Shown here: positions 33,644 to 41,787 of the stretch, piece after piece
Layout of the letters: every line of letters begins with the position of its first letter
Position numbering within the stretch: position 1 is the stretch's first letter
Origin: Syntrophopropionicum propionicicum_A
GTDB taxonomy: Bacteria; Bacillota; Desulfotomaculia; Desulfotomaculales; Pelotomaculaceae
DNA length: 64,000 nt
NCBI RefSeq assembly: GCF_048984525.1
Contig: NZ_JBMGJC010000005.1
Span: 1 to 64,000, forward strand
Direction: 5' to 3'
Position numbers and translations under genes: made by a program
The notes under the pieces: model-generated
The model's database searches: none
Seen by the model: the letters and a program-made list of their open reading frames with translations, nothing else
What the model was told of the DNA's origin: nothing

Positions 33644-34009
33644 ATGGAAGTAAGGGAAAATATCATAGTTCCTTTAGGATACGGTAAATATGTCCGTTCA
33701 GACAAGATTATAGTTCTCGAGCCGATAGAAGACGACCGTGGGCCTGGCCGAAGAACAAAAGTTTTCGTGGAAGAACTAAAAGATCCAATTATAGCTTCAA
33801 GGACTGAAACTTCCATCGTATCTAATATTGTAGAAATCCCGAGGGAAATAGTTGAAGCAAACGTTGCTCTGGAATTGTTAAAAGATATTATGGACGATAT
33901 TAATAATATCGGGCCTATGCTGAGAAAAAGCATAAAAAAAGAAGCCGGTCTCGATTTGGAAAAGATTGAAAAGCAAATTGAAGAGATCCTGAAGCATGAG
34001 ATTGATTAA
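33644..34009 (+). CDS. RemA-like DUF370 protein with C-terminal coiled coil
   Basis: This 121-residue protein has an N-terminal domain like RemA/DUF370 (LGYGKYVRSDKIIVLEP, then GPGRRTKVFVE, then ASRTETSIV), a small DNA-binding regulator of matrix and osmoregulation genes in Bacillus. It then adds about 50 residues of charged helix (DLEKIEKQIEEILK) absent from ordinary RemA. The gene starts at ATG 33644 and overlaps the next gene by 14 bp, so the two proteins may work together. Regulator role is inferred from the family. Confidence 0.75.
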   Translation: MEVRENIIVPLGYGKYVRSDKIIVLEPIEDDRGPGRRTKVFVEELKDPIIASRTETSIVSNIVEIPREIVEANVALELLKDIMDDINNIGPMLRKSIKKEAGLDLEKIEKQIEEILKHEID

Positions 34010-34592
34010 GGATTCGGGAACAAGCAAAAAAAACTTATTAAACTACTCTTTCTTCTTAATACAGTTTCTGACTGTAATTGCGTTAATAAGCGCCGGGAAA
34101 ACAGATTACGTTAAAGATGTTGCATTAACCGTTATTGCTGCCGCGCTTTATATATTTATTGAATCAAAATACGGCATATCTGTGAGCAATTACATGAGAA
34201 GCTGCCTCTTAATATTAATTACCGCGCATAATTTTGCCGGTAAATATCTGGAACTATATCTTTCCTCAACTGTCTTTGACAAAATACTGCATGTATTCGG
34301 CACTTATTCAGCGGTGCTTATTTTCTTTTCGATAATGAATCAACTCATGGAAATATCGTTTAAAGCAAAAATAAATAAAATTATCTTTTTAGTGTTATTA
34401 GGCCTAAGCCTTGGCGCAGTCTTTGAAATGCTTGAATTTGCAGTGGATGTTTTAATAAATCCCAGAATACCCAACCAGGCCGGCCTGGCGGATACGAACC
34501 TGGACCTGGTATCGGACCTGCTCGGCGCCCTGGCGGCTGCTTTTCATCTCAGTTTAAAAAATCTGCAGCTTCAACCGCCAGGAGTTAGATGA
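33996..34592 (+). CDS. Integral membrane protein, DUF2238-like
   Basis: This 198-residue protein has about six hydrophobic helices and, towards the C-terminus, the motifs FDKILHVFGTY, GAVFEMLEFAVD and DTNLDLVSDLLGALAA, which resemble YjdF/DUF2238 proteins with conserved Asp, His and Glu inside the membrane. It starts within the last codons of the RemA-like gene and is probably coupled to it. The role is unknown. Its 3' end overlaps a possible minus-strand small gene by about 20 bp. Confidence 0.7.
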   Translation: MRLIKDSGTSKKNLLNYSFFLIQFLTVIALISAGKTDYVKDVALTVIAAALYIFIESKYGISVSNYMRSCLLILITAHNFAGKYLELYLSSTVFDKILHVFGTYSAVLIFFSIMNQLMEISFKAKINKIIFLVLLGLSLGAVFEMLEFAVDVLINPRIPNQAGLADTNLDLVSDLLGALAAAFHLSLKNLQLQPPGVR

Positions 34593-34741
34593 ATTCGCAG
34601 GATACCAACCTGTACCGCATGATAAATATCCGCCGCTTCCCTTGACATTACCGCCACCGCAATATGTTCTTTAATCTCATGCAACCTTCCGGCTTCTTCA
34701 TCGTTGAGCTCGCCTGCGAAGGCCTTGCGGGACAGGGCCAT
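34571..34741 (-). CDS. Possible small or broken gene after the CDF exporter
   Basis: The minus strand carries a coding-looking frame that ends at 34571. From ATG 34741 it gives 56 residues (begins MALSRKAFAGELNDEEAG, ends HLTPGG). The same frame stays open further up to the GCT/AGC trinucleotide run at 34785-34808, with sequence KASQEAGKWKTEF before the ATG, while an ATG right after the CDF stop reads MSSSSSS in a different frame. So either this is a small gene with a poor ribosome site, or a longer gene broken by a frameshift near the repeat. No family recognised. Confidence 0.35.
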   Translation of the reverse strand: MALSRKAFAGELNDEEAGRLHEIKEHIAVAVMSREAADIYHAVQVGILRIHLTPGG

Positions 34742-34784
34742 AAACTCTGTTTTCCATTTCCCGGCCTCCTGGCTTGCCTTCAGC

Positions 34785-34808
34785 GCTGCTGCTGCTGCTG
34801 CTGCTGCT
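34785..34808. repeat. Trinucleotide repeat, eight GCT units
   Basis: Eight uninterrupted GCT units lie immediately downstream of the CDF exporter gene (minus strand reads AGC/CAG). Triplet runs of this length are uncommon in bacterial intergenic DNA and are prone to length change. It overlaps the possible small gene noted here, where it would encode poly-Ser or poly-Ala. Confidence 0.9.
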
Positions 34809-34812
34809 CATG

Positions 34813-35757
34813 TTACCTGTCTTTCATATCTCTTCTTTCGCACTCGGGACATTTTTCCAGGATATTACGCTCGTCACGGCCTTCCAACTCCTCGCACAGG
34901 CCTCCGCACGGTTCGGTGTGGATTAACACGTGTATGCCTGAAAGCGACATCCGCATATCTTCTTCAATCCGGTCACAAAGAGAATGTACTGTTTCGATGT
35001 GTTTGTCTTTCGGCACCACCAGGTGCAGGTCCACATAACGGTCGCTGCCCGACTTCCTGGTACGCAGTTTATGGAACTCTACAAACTCGCCCGAGTACTT
35101 CTTCAGAACGCTTAGAATAACGGATTCCTCGCCCTTGGGCAGGCCAAAATCCAAGATACTGCGCATCGAATCTCTAATCAGGTCATAAGCGGCTTTAAGT
35201 ATCAGCAGGGCCACCAGCAGCGCTATAATGGGGTCAATAATCGTATACCCGGTTAAATAAATAAGTCCCAACCCCACAAAGACACCCAGTGAGGTGTAGA
35301 CATCGGTGAGCAGGTGCCAGCCGTCGGCCGCCAGAGCCGGTGAATCTGTTTCCCTGGCCACTTTCAGCAATTTCCTCGAAACCAGGATATTTACCGCCGC
35401 TGAAACAGCCATTACGGCTGCGCCCAGGCCGAGGCCGTGGATTTCCCCGCCGCCTTTTAGCCTGGGCAGCGCGTTCAGGATGATTAGCACTCCCGCGGCT
35501 ACAATCATAAGGGCCTCAATGATGCTGGACAAATTTTCAACTTTGCCGTGGCCGTAATTATGCCTTTCATCAGCAGGCTTGGATGATTTCCGCACCGCCG
35601 CGAAGGCTATTATCGCCGCGGCCAGGTCCAGGCCCGAGTGGAAGGCCTCGGAGATAACGCTGACCGAATTGATGGACAGGCCTACGGCGAGCTTACCGAC
35701 CGTGAGAACCGTATTAGACCCGATTGAAAGGGCGGCCGCCTTTACCTTGTCGTTCAA
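34813..35757 (-). CDS. Cation diffusion facilitator (CDF) metal exporter
   Basis: This 314-residue CDF protein has about six membrane helices, metal-site motifs SEAFHSGLD in helix 2 and ADGWHLLTD in helix 5, and a cytoplasmic beta-alpha-beta domain (RYVDLHLVVP, ETVHSLCDRIE) that ends in an extra CGGLC...CPEC metal-binding tail. It should export Fe2+, Zn2+, Mn2+ or similar in exchange for protons. Start is TTG 35757 after AGGAGG. A Fur-box-like sequence upstream points to iron. It is a single gene. Confidence 0.88.
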   Translation of the reverse strand: MNDKVKAAALSIGSNTVLTVGKLAVGLSINSVSVISEAFHSGLDLAAAIIAFAAVRKSSKPADERHNYGHGKVENLSSIIEALMIVAAGVLIILNALPRLKGGGEIHGLGLGAAVMAVSAAVNILVSRKLLKVARETDSPALAADGWHLLTDVYTSLGVFVGLGLIYLTGYTIIDPIIALLVALLILKAAYDLIRDSMRSILDFGLPKGEESVILSVLKKYSGEFVEFHKLRTRKSGSDRYVDLHLVVPKDKHIETVHSLCDRIEEDMRMSLSGIHVLIHTEPCGGLCEELEGRDERNILEKCPECERRDMKDR

Positions 35758-35781
35758 ACCGCGGAAACCTCCTGAAACAAA

Positions 35782-35820
35782 TGATAATTACTCTTATTAT
35801 TATCAGGAATGATTATCATT
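35782..35820 (-). promoter_or_regulatory. Two Fur-box-like palindromes upstream of the CDF gene
   Basis: AATGATTATCATT at 35808-35820 is the 13-base core of the Fur consensus, and TGATAAT (35782-35788) with ATTATCA (35799-35805) forms a second dyad next to it. Both lie between the TTG start at 35757 and the upstream gene-free region. Fur or a relative (Zur, PerR) is the natural reader. Confidence 0.7.
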
Positions 35821-36005
35821 TGCTGTAAAAGTAGAAATGCCCCGGTGTCCATTTATCAGATGAAACCCGCGGGCAAAAAATTATGTTTGCTGTATATTGT
35901 TTATAGTATTTTATTCTAATAATTTTGATGCGTCAACCTTTATCCCCAACAGTTTATTATATGCGGCCCAAAGCCAGGCGTGCATCTATATTTAAATATC
36001 GGCAG

Positions 36006-36752
36006 CTAATCTAAAAGCTTAATCAATTCTGCAATTTCATTTCTGATATTTAATTTCTCTTCCGGTGATATGTATTTTAACAAAAAGCTGCTTTCAGTAT
36101 TTTTACGAAATTCCCTGATGCCGTTTATCAGTTGATTGTATTCTTTTTGCTTGGCCTCAGAATCCGTCCTTATTTCCTGCAGCACAGCTTCCCTCAGAGC
36201 GCTGACCGACAGGCGTCCCTGAAAAGTCCTTTCAGCCCACATCTGCTGCTTGTCAGGATCTTTTATCTGAAGCAGCACCTTTCCATGACCCTGTTTTATA
36301 TCTCCGCACATTAACATTTTCTGCACGTCAGGCGGCAGCTTGAGAAGCCTCAGGGTGTTGGCGATATTAGGCTGTGGCTTGCCAAGCTTTGCTGCTAATT
36401 CTTCCTGGGTAAGGCCCTCCTCCTCCAGGATCTTTTTATACGCCAGCGCTTCCTCTATAGGGTTGAGATTTTCCCTCTGAAGGTTCTCAATCAGCTGCAG
36501 CATCAGCTTGGATTCACTATCGTCAAAAATAATGGCGCGGATCGCTTTTACCTCGGCCAGCCTGGCCGCTTCAAAACGCCGGTGGCCGACCAGCAGAGTA
36601 AATGTCTCATCGCTGTTCTCTTTTACTATAACAGGCTGCAGCAGCCCCACGTTGCTGATAGACTGAGCCAACCCCCTTATCGCTTCCTTATTAAAACCCT
36701 GCCTGACATTGTCCTGGGTTACGATTTTTTCTATAGGAATGTCCATATACAA
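36006..36752 (-). CDS. ParB/Spo0J-like partition protein (orphan)
   Basis: This 248-residue protein has the ParB N-terminal CTP-binding blocks (LLQPVIVKE, then GHRRFEAARLAEV, then IENLQRENLNPIEEA) and a central helix-turn-helix (LTQEELAAKLGKPQPNIANTLRLL). ParB proteins bind parS sites and spread as CTP-dependent clamps; Noc-like relatives exclude division from the nucleoid. No parA gene lies beside it, and the neighbours are unrelated, so it may be a Noc-like or specialised regulator rather than the main chromosome partition protein. The usual GERR motif reads GHRR. Confidence 0.82.
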   Translation of the reverse strand: MYMDIPIEKIVTQDNVRQGFNKEAIRGLAQSISNVGLLQPVIVKENSDETFTLLVGHRRFEAARLAEVKAIRAIIFDDSESKLMLQLIENLQRENLNPIEEALAYKKILEEEGLTQEELAAKLGKPQPNIANTLRLLKLPPDVQKMLMCGDIKQGHGKVLLQIKDPDKQQMWAERTFQGRLSVSALREAVLQEIRTDSEAKQKEYNQLINGIREFRKNTESSFLLKYISPEEKLNIRNEIAELIKLLD

Positions 36753-36877
36753 GACTACATCCCCCCTGGTCTATACTACTTTTTATATAAAACCTCCTCT
36801 CCTGCAAAATAATTGATTTAATATTTCAACAAATATTGCCATATTCCTGTTTAAGTGCAAAAAAAGACATAAAAAAA

Positions 36878-36904
36878 ACAACCTGGACTGTTTAGCCCGG
36901 TTGT
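36878..36904 (-). terminator. Intrinsic terminator after the FMN-binding protein gene
   Basis: ACAACCTGG (36878-36886) pairs with CCCGGTTGT (36896-36904) with one bulge; on the minus strand a run of eight T follows. Confidence 0.78.
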
Positions 36905-36927
36905 TCGAACAACTGTTCCATGCCCCA

Positions 36928-38334
36928 TTAATGGGCGGCCTGCTGTGGTTGGGTCTTAATCATGTTTATCTCCTCAAAATTGTTATAAAAAAGGTCCTGG
37001 TTTTCCGGCGATACGAAACCGAGATCTATATGCAAGGCCCTGGCCAGGAACGGGTCCAGGGACGCAAGGTCGTCCCTGCCGACATCTGTCAGCGATACCT
37101 TGCCCAGGGTAATCGCTACCATTTCCATCTCACGCACAGCCGCGTTTAGGAAATAAAACAGGTTTTGGACAGACTTGTCAACGTCAAGGCGATCAGTCAT
37201 TTTACCTGTATAAACTACCAGGTCCGTGGGTGGTTCAAAAGGAGTCGCCTTGGTGATCTGATCTCCCAGCATCGCCATAATGGCGGCGGTGCCGATATAG
37301 ACCGCGTCGGCGCCCAGGGCCATGGCCTTAAGCATCTGTCCCGGAGTTACCAATCCACCCGTTATAATTAAGCTTACGTCTCTTATAGCTCCTTTTTGGG
37401 CGAGAAACTGGGCAGCCCTGCTTACTGCAAAGATTGTCGGCAGACCCACGTCGTCCTCGAGGGTCGGCGCTCCGCCGTGTGTGCCTCCCTCGGCCCCGTC
37501 GACCGTGATGAAGTCACACTCCGCGTCAAGGGCGACCTGCAATTCTTTTTCCAGGTGGTGCGTCGCCGCTATTTTCAGACCCACCGGGACGCCTGTCTCT
37601 TCTTTTAGCTCTCTTACCAGTTTAATAAAATCTTCTTTCGTATTAACACCGGAGAGCCGGGAATGTATTAACGCGTCCTGCCCCTCTTCCAGCTGGTAAA
37701 CTTCCCTGTACTCCTCCCCGATATTTTTAAAAGCCGTCCGCTGCGGCGTCGAACCCTGGGCGCCCTGGCCCAGCTGGATTTCTATGGCGTCCAGCCTCAT
37801 GTATTTATCCCTGCTGTTAAGCCAGCCGCCCCGGTTGTACTGTCCGATTAGAAGCTGAGCTTCTTGCCGCTCCTCTTCCATAAGGCCAGCCTCACCGGTA
37901 TTGGTGGCGGTCCCGGCCATCGTCGCGGCCCTGGCCAGGGCAACCTTGGCGCTCTTGCTTAAAGCGCCGCCGAACGACATGCCGGCGATCATAATCGGTA
38001 TGGAAATGTTCAGCGGTTTTTTCGCCCTGTGCCCGATTTTAACCGACGTATTTATGCCCACGTCCTCAGGAGTGGGAAAACGAAAAAGGTGGACCGGGCT
38101 GAACAATAGCTTTTCCCACGGGGAAAAGTGAATATGGCTGCCCAGCGGGCGCGGGATCGGAGTCCCTTTTGAAGCCCTTAAAGCGATTTCGACAAGATTT
38201 ATGGGGCTGACTTTTTTAAACGCGGGGACCATTTCGTATATGTTTTCAATATACTGGTCCCTGGTCATAGTACGCACGGCGTCATCGGCGACCTCGTTTA
38301 TGACTCCCCTGAAAAGCCTGGCTAATAAACCCAA
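36928..38334 (-). CDS. FMN-binding glutamate synthase-like protein
   Basis: This 468-residue protein matches the FMN/TIM-barrel central domain of glutamate synthase large subunit: IMIAGMSFGGALSKSAKVAL near residue 115, EIQLGQGAQGS near 185, VDGAEGGTHGGAP near 280, and ITGGLVTPGQMLKAMALGADAV in pieces near 325. It lacks the amidotransferase domain and shows no clear 3Fe-4S Cys triad, so it is a stand-alone relative seen in archaea and anaerobes. It may reduce 2-oxoglutarate with another donor, or act on a different substrate. It follows a small coiled-coil gene by 13 bp. Confidence 0.82.
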   Translation of the reverse strand: MGLLARLFRGVINEVADDAVRTMTRDQYIENIYEMVPAFKKVSPINLVEIALRASKGTPIPRPLGSHIHFSPWEKLLFSPVHLFRFPTPEDVGINTSVKIGHRAKKPLNISIPIMIAGMSFGGALSKSAKVALARAATMAGTATNTGEAGLMEEERQEAQLLIGQYNRGGWLNSRDKYMRLDAIEIQLGQGAQGSTPQRTAFKNIGEEYREVYQLEEGQDALIHSRLSGVNTKEDFIKLVRELKEETGVPVGLKIAATHHLEKELQVALDAECDFITVDGAEGGTHGGAPTLEDDVGLPTIFAVSRAAQFLAQKGAIRDVSLIITGGLVTPGQMLKAMALGADAVYIGTAAIMAMLGDQITKATPFEPPTDLVVYTGKMTDRLDVDKSVQNLFYFLNAAVREMEMVAITLGKVSLTDVGRDDLASLDPFLARALHIDLGFVSPENQDLFYNNFEEINMIKTQPQQAAH

Positions 38335-38347
38335 TTGCTAAGACCTC

Positions 38348-38605
38348 CTATTTCCCAGACATCGTTTGTTGGATTTCTTCAATTTTTTGAGCCATTGCGA
38401 TGCAGATCTGTTTTATTTCGCCCAGCTGCCTGGCGCTGCTTTGCTCGGACACGGCGATGCTTGTCAACCTCTGGTCTTCATACTTGGTCAGGTCATTGTA
38501 GTGCTGTCTTTCAACCTGAGCGAGAGTCCCGGCCACAGTTTGGATCCTGTTTAAATCCGAGTGAAAGGAAGCGAGTGTTTCCGACATGTTTGGCAGGTGT
38601 TCCAT
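38348..38605 (-). CDS. Small coiled-coil protein
   Basis: This 85-residue, fully helical protein with heptad-like spacing (LNRIQTVAGTLAQVE, then EIKQICIAMAQKIEEIQ) has no signal peptide or membrane segment. Start ATG 38605 has a strong AGGAGG site. It is the first gene of a pair with the FMN-binding protein and could be a structural or regulatory partner. No family recognised. Confidence 0.7.
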   Translation of the reverse strand: MEHLPNMSETLASFHSDLNRIQTVAGTLAQVERQHYNDLTKYEDQRLTSIAVSEQSSARQLGEIKQICIAMAQKIEEIQQTMSGK

Positions 38606-38700
38606 TATTTAACCTCCTGGTCAATTTAATCTTTGACAATATAATTACCCATAATTATGGTATCAGTCGTGGGACTTTCTGCCAGCCTCATATTAAAAGC

Positions 38701-38730
38701 GTGTCAAAGGGGACGGTTCTTCTGACATGC
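38701..38730. repeat. REP-like element sharing the core of the 2042-2110 palindrome
   Basis: GTGTCAAAGGGGACGGTTCT is the reverse complement of the core of the inverted repeat at 2042-2110 apart from one base, and it is bounded by GTGTCA and TGACAT, which can form a hairpin. It is intergenic. Confidence 0.7.
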
Positions 38731-38753
38731 TCTGTTAGTAAACACCTGAAAAT

Positions 38754-38773
38754 AAAAAAAGGCCTTTACGCCT
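38754..38773 (-). terminator. Short hairpin with T tract after HD-GYP gene 2
   Basis: On the minus strand AGGC, GTAAAG, GCCT is followed by TTTTTTTATTTT. The stem is only four to five base pairs, but the position 40 bp after the gene stop and the long T run support termination. Confidence 0.5.
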
Positions 38774-38812
38774 GTTGACAAATAATATCTTTCTCCATAT
38801 ATAATAAAGGAC

Positions 38813-39424
38813 CTAAGGCCGGTTTTGCAGCCCTTTTACGAAAACGCTTACCACATCCGGATCGAACTGGATTCCCCTCCCCTCTTTAATCCGGTTGACT
38901 GCTTCACGATGGGAAAACCCTCTTCTGAACGGCCGGCCCGAGGTCATCGCCTCGTAGGCGTCGGCGACAGAAATAATCCTGGAGAATATCGGTATTTCAT
39001 CACCTGCTGTCCCGTTTGGATATCCCCGGCCGTTATAGAACTCATGGTGACATAGAATTATGGAAGCTGCTTCCCTATATTGAATAAAAGGCTGCAGCAG
39101 GTTATTCCCTGATACCGGGTGCTGCTTCACTATCTCCCATTCCTCGCTATTTAAAACCGCGGTTTTATATAGTATCTTGATGGGGATAAGCATTTTACCA
39201 ATATCGTGCAGTAAGGCAGCCAGCAGCAAGGTGCTGCATTGATCGCTGGGAAAGCCCATCTGGCTCCCTATTAAAACAGCATACCTGGCAACATTAATTG
39301 AATGGTCTCCAATCAACGGATCCAATAAAGACAAATTTTCACTGAGGCAAGACGCCGCCCTGGACACGTCACTTATCTCTGTGATAATCCTCAGTATCTC
39401 CGGGATAGATTCTATCTGTTTCAC
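38813..39424 (-). CDS. HD-GYP domain protein 2 (short)
   Basis: This 203-residue protein is almost entirely an HD-GYP domain: DHSINVARYAVLIG, then LLHDIGKMLIP near residue 90, CHHEFYNGRGYP near 140 and ISVADAYEAMTSGRPFR near 160. All metal ligands of the HD part and the GYP motif are present, so it may hydrolyse c-di-GMP. The first 30 residues form a short helical lead with no sensor domain. It is transcribed alone. Together with the riboswitch-controlled gene it makes two HD-GYP genes within 7 kb. Confidence 0.85.
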   Translation of the reverse strand: MKQIESIPEILRIITEISDVSRAASCLSENLSLLDPLIGDHSINVARYAVLIGSQMGFPSDQCSTLLLAALLHDIGKMLIPIKILYKTAVLNSEEWEIVKQHPVSGNNLLQPFIQYREAASIILCHHEFYNGRGYPNGTAGDEIPIFSRIISVADAYEAMTSGRPFRRGFSHREAVNRIKEGRGIQFDPDVVSVFVKGLQNRP

Positions 39425-39690
39425 TTAGACCACCATCTTTGCCCAGCAGAGATAATTCTTTAATTAATTAAAAAATAAAAAATATAAATTAAAAATCCTG
39501 AATATATTTTAGCCTTTTTTGGCTGGTATGGCTATTATTTTTAATTTTTTCCGCGGCAGGGATAACGTAACAAATAATATTAAGTTTACCTTTAGTATAT
39601 TTAGGCAGGATTGGATGAAGGATCTTATACTAGGCGTGTCAAATAAGTAGCAAGAGATTTTTTAATTTTTTGACATTGGAGGGAAATTAT

Positions 39691-41157
39691 TTGTTAGTAC
39701 ACGAGCTAATCCAAACAGGATCCGGTGACAAAATCGCCATATACGAGAAAGGCGCTGCCTATAGTTACGCACAGCTGCAAAGGAAGGTCTCTCAATACCG
39801 AAGCTACCTGTATGCTTTGGGTGTGCGCGGCCATGACAATGTAGCCCTTTACGCCAGGAATTCCGCGGAATTCATTTTCAGCTACATGGCGATTGCCAGC
39901 CTGGGAGGAGTAGTCGTGCCTCTTAATACAATGCTCACACCCCGGGAAATTGCTTTCATCTTAAAAGACGCGGAAGTCAAACACGTAATAACTGACAAGG
40001 ACATAAATTTTTCCGGCCAGTTCGAAGAGGGATCAGGGCCTCCCATAAAGGTTTTTATAGCTGACATCGAGAAGGAAACAGCTGATAAAAGATATCCGGA
40101 CCCCTCCGCTGTTTTAATCAAGGAGTCTGATCCCTGTGTAATCCTGTATACCTCCGGTACAACGGGCCGCCCAAAGGGAGCCCTGCTTTCCCACAACAAC
40201 CTGGTCTCTAACGCGAGAGCATTTTCAGAAGCAACGGAGTCCGGGCCTGATGACAACACCCTGTGCGTACTGCCGATGTTCCACAGTTTCGGTTGGACCT
40301 GCACCATTGCAACTCCTCTTTATAATGGGGCCTCTATTACAATTGTTGAAACTTTCCTACCGAAAGATGTAATCGCCACTATTCGCGACCATGGCATTAC
40401 CCTGGTGGCTGGTGTGCCCGCCATGTACAATTTTTATACTTCACTGGCCAAGCCTGAAGACCTGGCGGGAGTACGCCTTTTCGTCAGCGGGGGAGCATCT
40501 CTGCCAATGGAAATCCTTGAAAGGTTCCATGAGAAAACAAAAAAACATGTTATTGAAGGATACGGCCTTTCCGAAGCCTCCCCGGTTGTGGCTTTCAACC
40601 CGTTAAGCCTTACAAAACCGGGATCTATCGGCCTGCCGGTCCTAGACAATAAAGTAAAGATATTCGACAATAACGGCAATGAAATGGGCTGTCGTGAGAT
40701 AGGAGAACTGCTGGTACAGGGACCAAACGTCATGCTCGGTTACTATAATTTGCCGGCGGAAACCGCTGAAGCCCTCAGGGACGGCTGGCTGTACACCGGT
40801 GATTTGGCTTATATAGATGAGGACGGCTACATTTTCATTGTTGACCGTAAAAAGGACATGATCATTGTCAGCGGCCTTAACGTCTACCCCAGGGAAGTGG
40901 AAGAGATCCTTTACCAGTATCCGGCTATTAAAGAGGCGGCTGCGATCGGTGTCCCCGATAAGAGCCGGGGGGAATCGGTGCGTGCGTACGTAGTGCTTAA
41001 GGAGGATATGAAACTGGATAAAAAAGACCTTATGGCCTTTCTCAAATCAAACCTGGCCCAGTTCAAACTGCCCAGGGAGATTGTTGAAATTGACTCGCTG
41101 CCTAAAAACGCCACCGGCAAGATATTAAAGAAAGAGCTGCGCAATATCACATCCTAA
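39691..41157 (+). CDS. Acyl-CoA synthetase (AMP-forming ligase)
   Basis: This 488-residue adenylate-forming enzyme has the phosphate-binding loop YTSGTTGRPKGALLSH near residue 152, EGYGLSEASPV near 290, YTGDLAYIDEDGYIFIVDR in pieces near 370 and the C-terminal catalytic Lys in PKNATGKILKKEL. It activates a fatty or aromatic acid with CoA and ATP. I start at TTG 39691 because GGAGGG lies seven bases upstream; the frame is open for seven more codons. It is monocistronic, ends at a strong terminator, and lacks the regulon element. Long-chain or medium-chain substrates are likely from overall similarity. Confidence 0.88.
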   Translation: MLVHELIQTGSGDKIAIYEKGAAYSYAQLQRKVSQYRSYLYALGVRGHDNVALYARNSAEFIFSYMAIASLGGVVVPLNTMLTPREIAFILKDAEVKHVITDKDINFSGQFEEGSGPPIKVFIADIEKETADKRYPDPSAVLIKESDPCVILYTSGTTGRPKGALLSHNNLVSNARAFSEATESGPDDNTLCVLPMFHSFGWTCTIATPLYNGASITIVETFLPKDVIATIRDHGITLVAGVPAMYNFYTSLAKPEDLAGVRLFVSGGASLPMEILERFHEKTKKHVIEGYGLSEASPVVAFNPLSLTKPGSIGLPVLDNKVKIFDNNGNEMGCREIGELLVQGPNVMLGYYNLPAETAEALRDGWLYTGDLAYIDEDGYIFIVDRKKDMIIVSGLNVYPREVEEILYQYPAIKEAAAIGVPDKSRGESVRAYVVLKEDMKLDKKDLMAFLKSNLAQFKLPREIVEIDSLPKNATGKILKKELRNITS

Positions 41158-41209
41158 ATCAGTTCAAAATCATTTTATACAACTGTTTATGCAATATGGT
41201 TACTTATAG

Positions 41210-41240
41210 AAAAAAGGCTGCGTCAAGACAGCCTTTTTTT
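41210..41240 (+). terminator. Intrinsic terminator
   Basis: AAAAAAGGCTG (41210-41220) pairs with CAGCCTTTTTT within 41229-41240; the long T tract is part of the stem. It closes the acyl-CoA synthetase gene. Confidence 0.9.
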
Positions 41241-41360
41241 ATTGCGCTTATTTATTTTTATCGGCAATATAAATAGATCAGCCGGATATGAAACTATTTA
41301 ATAATACCTGGTTATAAAAACTGCTGCCATGAAACAGACTAATACCTGGAGGTGTACAAC

Positions 41361-41513
41361 TTGCCAAAACATAAATTTCCCGATAATGAGCGAGATAAGG
41401 CAGCGATCGGCCGCAGGAAAGGGAAAAAAAGCACGGAAGAGTCAGAGGATCTTCAGATGGCTGAAGATCTATTTGAAACAGGCGCTTACACAAACGGTAT
41501 GATGGGTATCTAA
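41361..41513 (+). CDS. Small acidic/basic protein, 50 residues
   Basis: A TTG at 41361 lies seven bases after GGAGGTG and opens a 50-codon frame: a strongly basic first half (RKKG/RRKGKK-like cluster near residues 18-24) and an acidic middle (EESEDLQMAEDLFE). The last residues are YTNGMMGI. The strong ribosome site and clear composition make it a credible gene that falls below usual length cut-offs. It resembles small spore or nucleic-acid associated proteins only in composition; no family is recognised. Confidence 0.6.
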   Translation: MPKHKFPDNERDKAAIGRRKGKKSTEESEDLQMAEDLFETGAYTNGMMGI

Positions 41514-41787
41514 ACAAAATTTTGAAACATATATCAACGTCCTTTTAATCAAATATGTAAAAATGTTAGAAATTCGGGCGGGGAAACAAAAAGTCCCGCC
41601 TTCAAGAGACGGGATAGTAGGGTGTAGGGGGTCAGTTATCCTGATTTCCCCTATATCTTACCTTTTGCTTATTATGAATTTATTATTAAATCTTTAAATT
41701 ACTATTAATATTACTTTACAAAATTATCCACAGACTGTTGAAAAACATCACTTTTTAGAGTGCCGATTTGTATTGCCTTTACTATTT

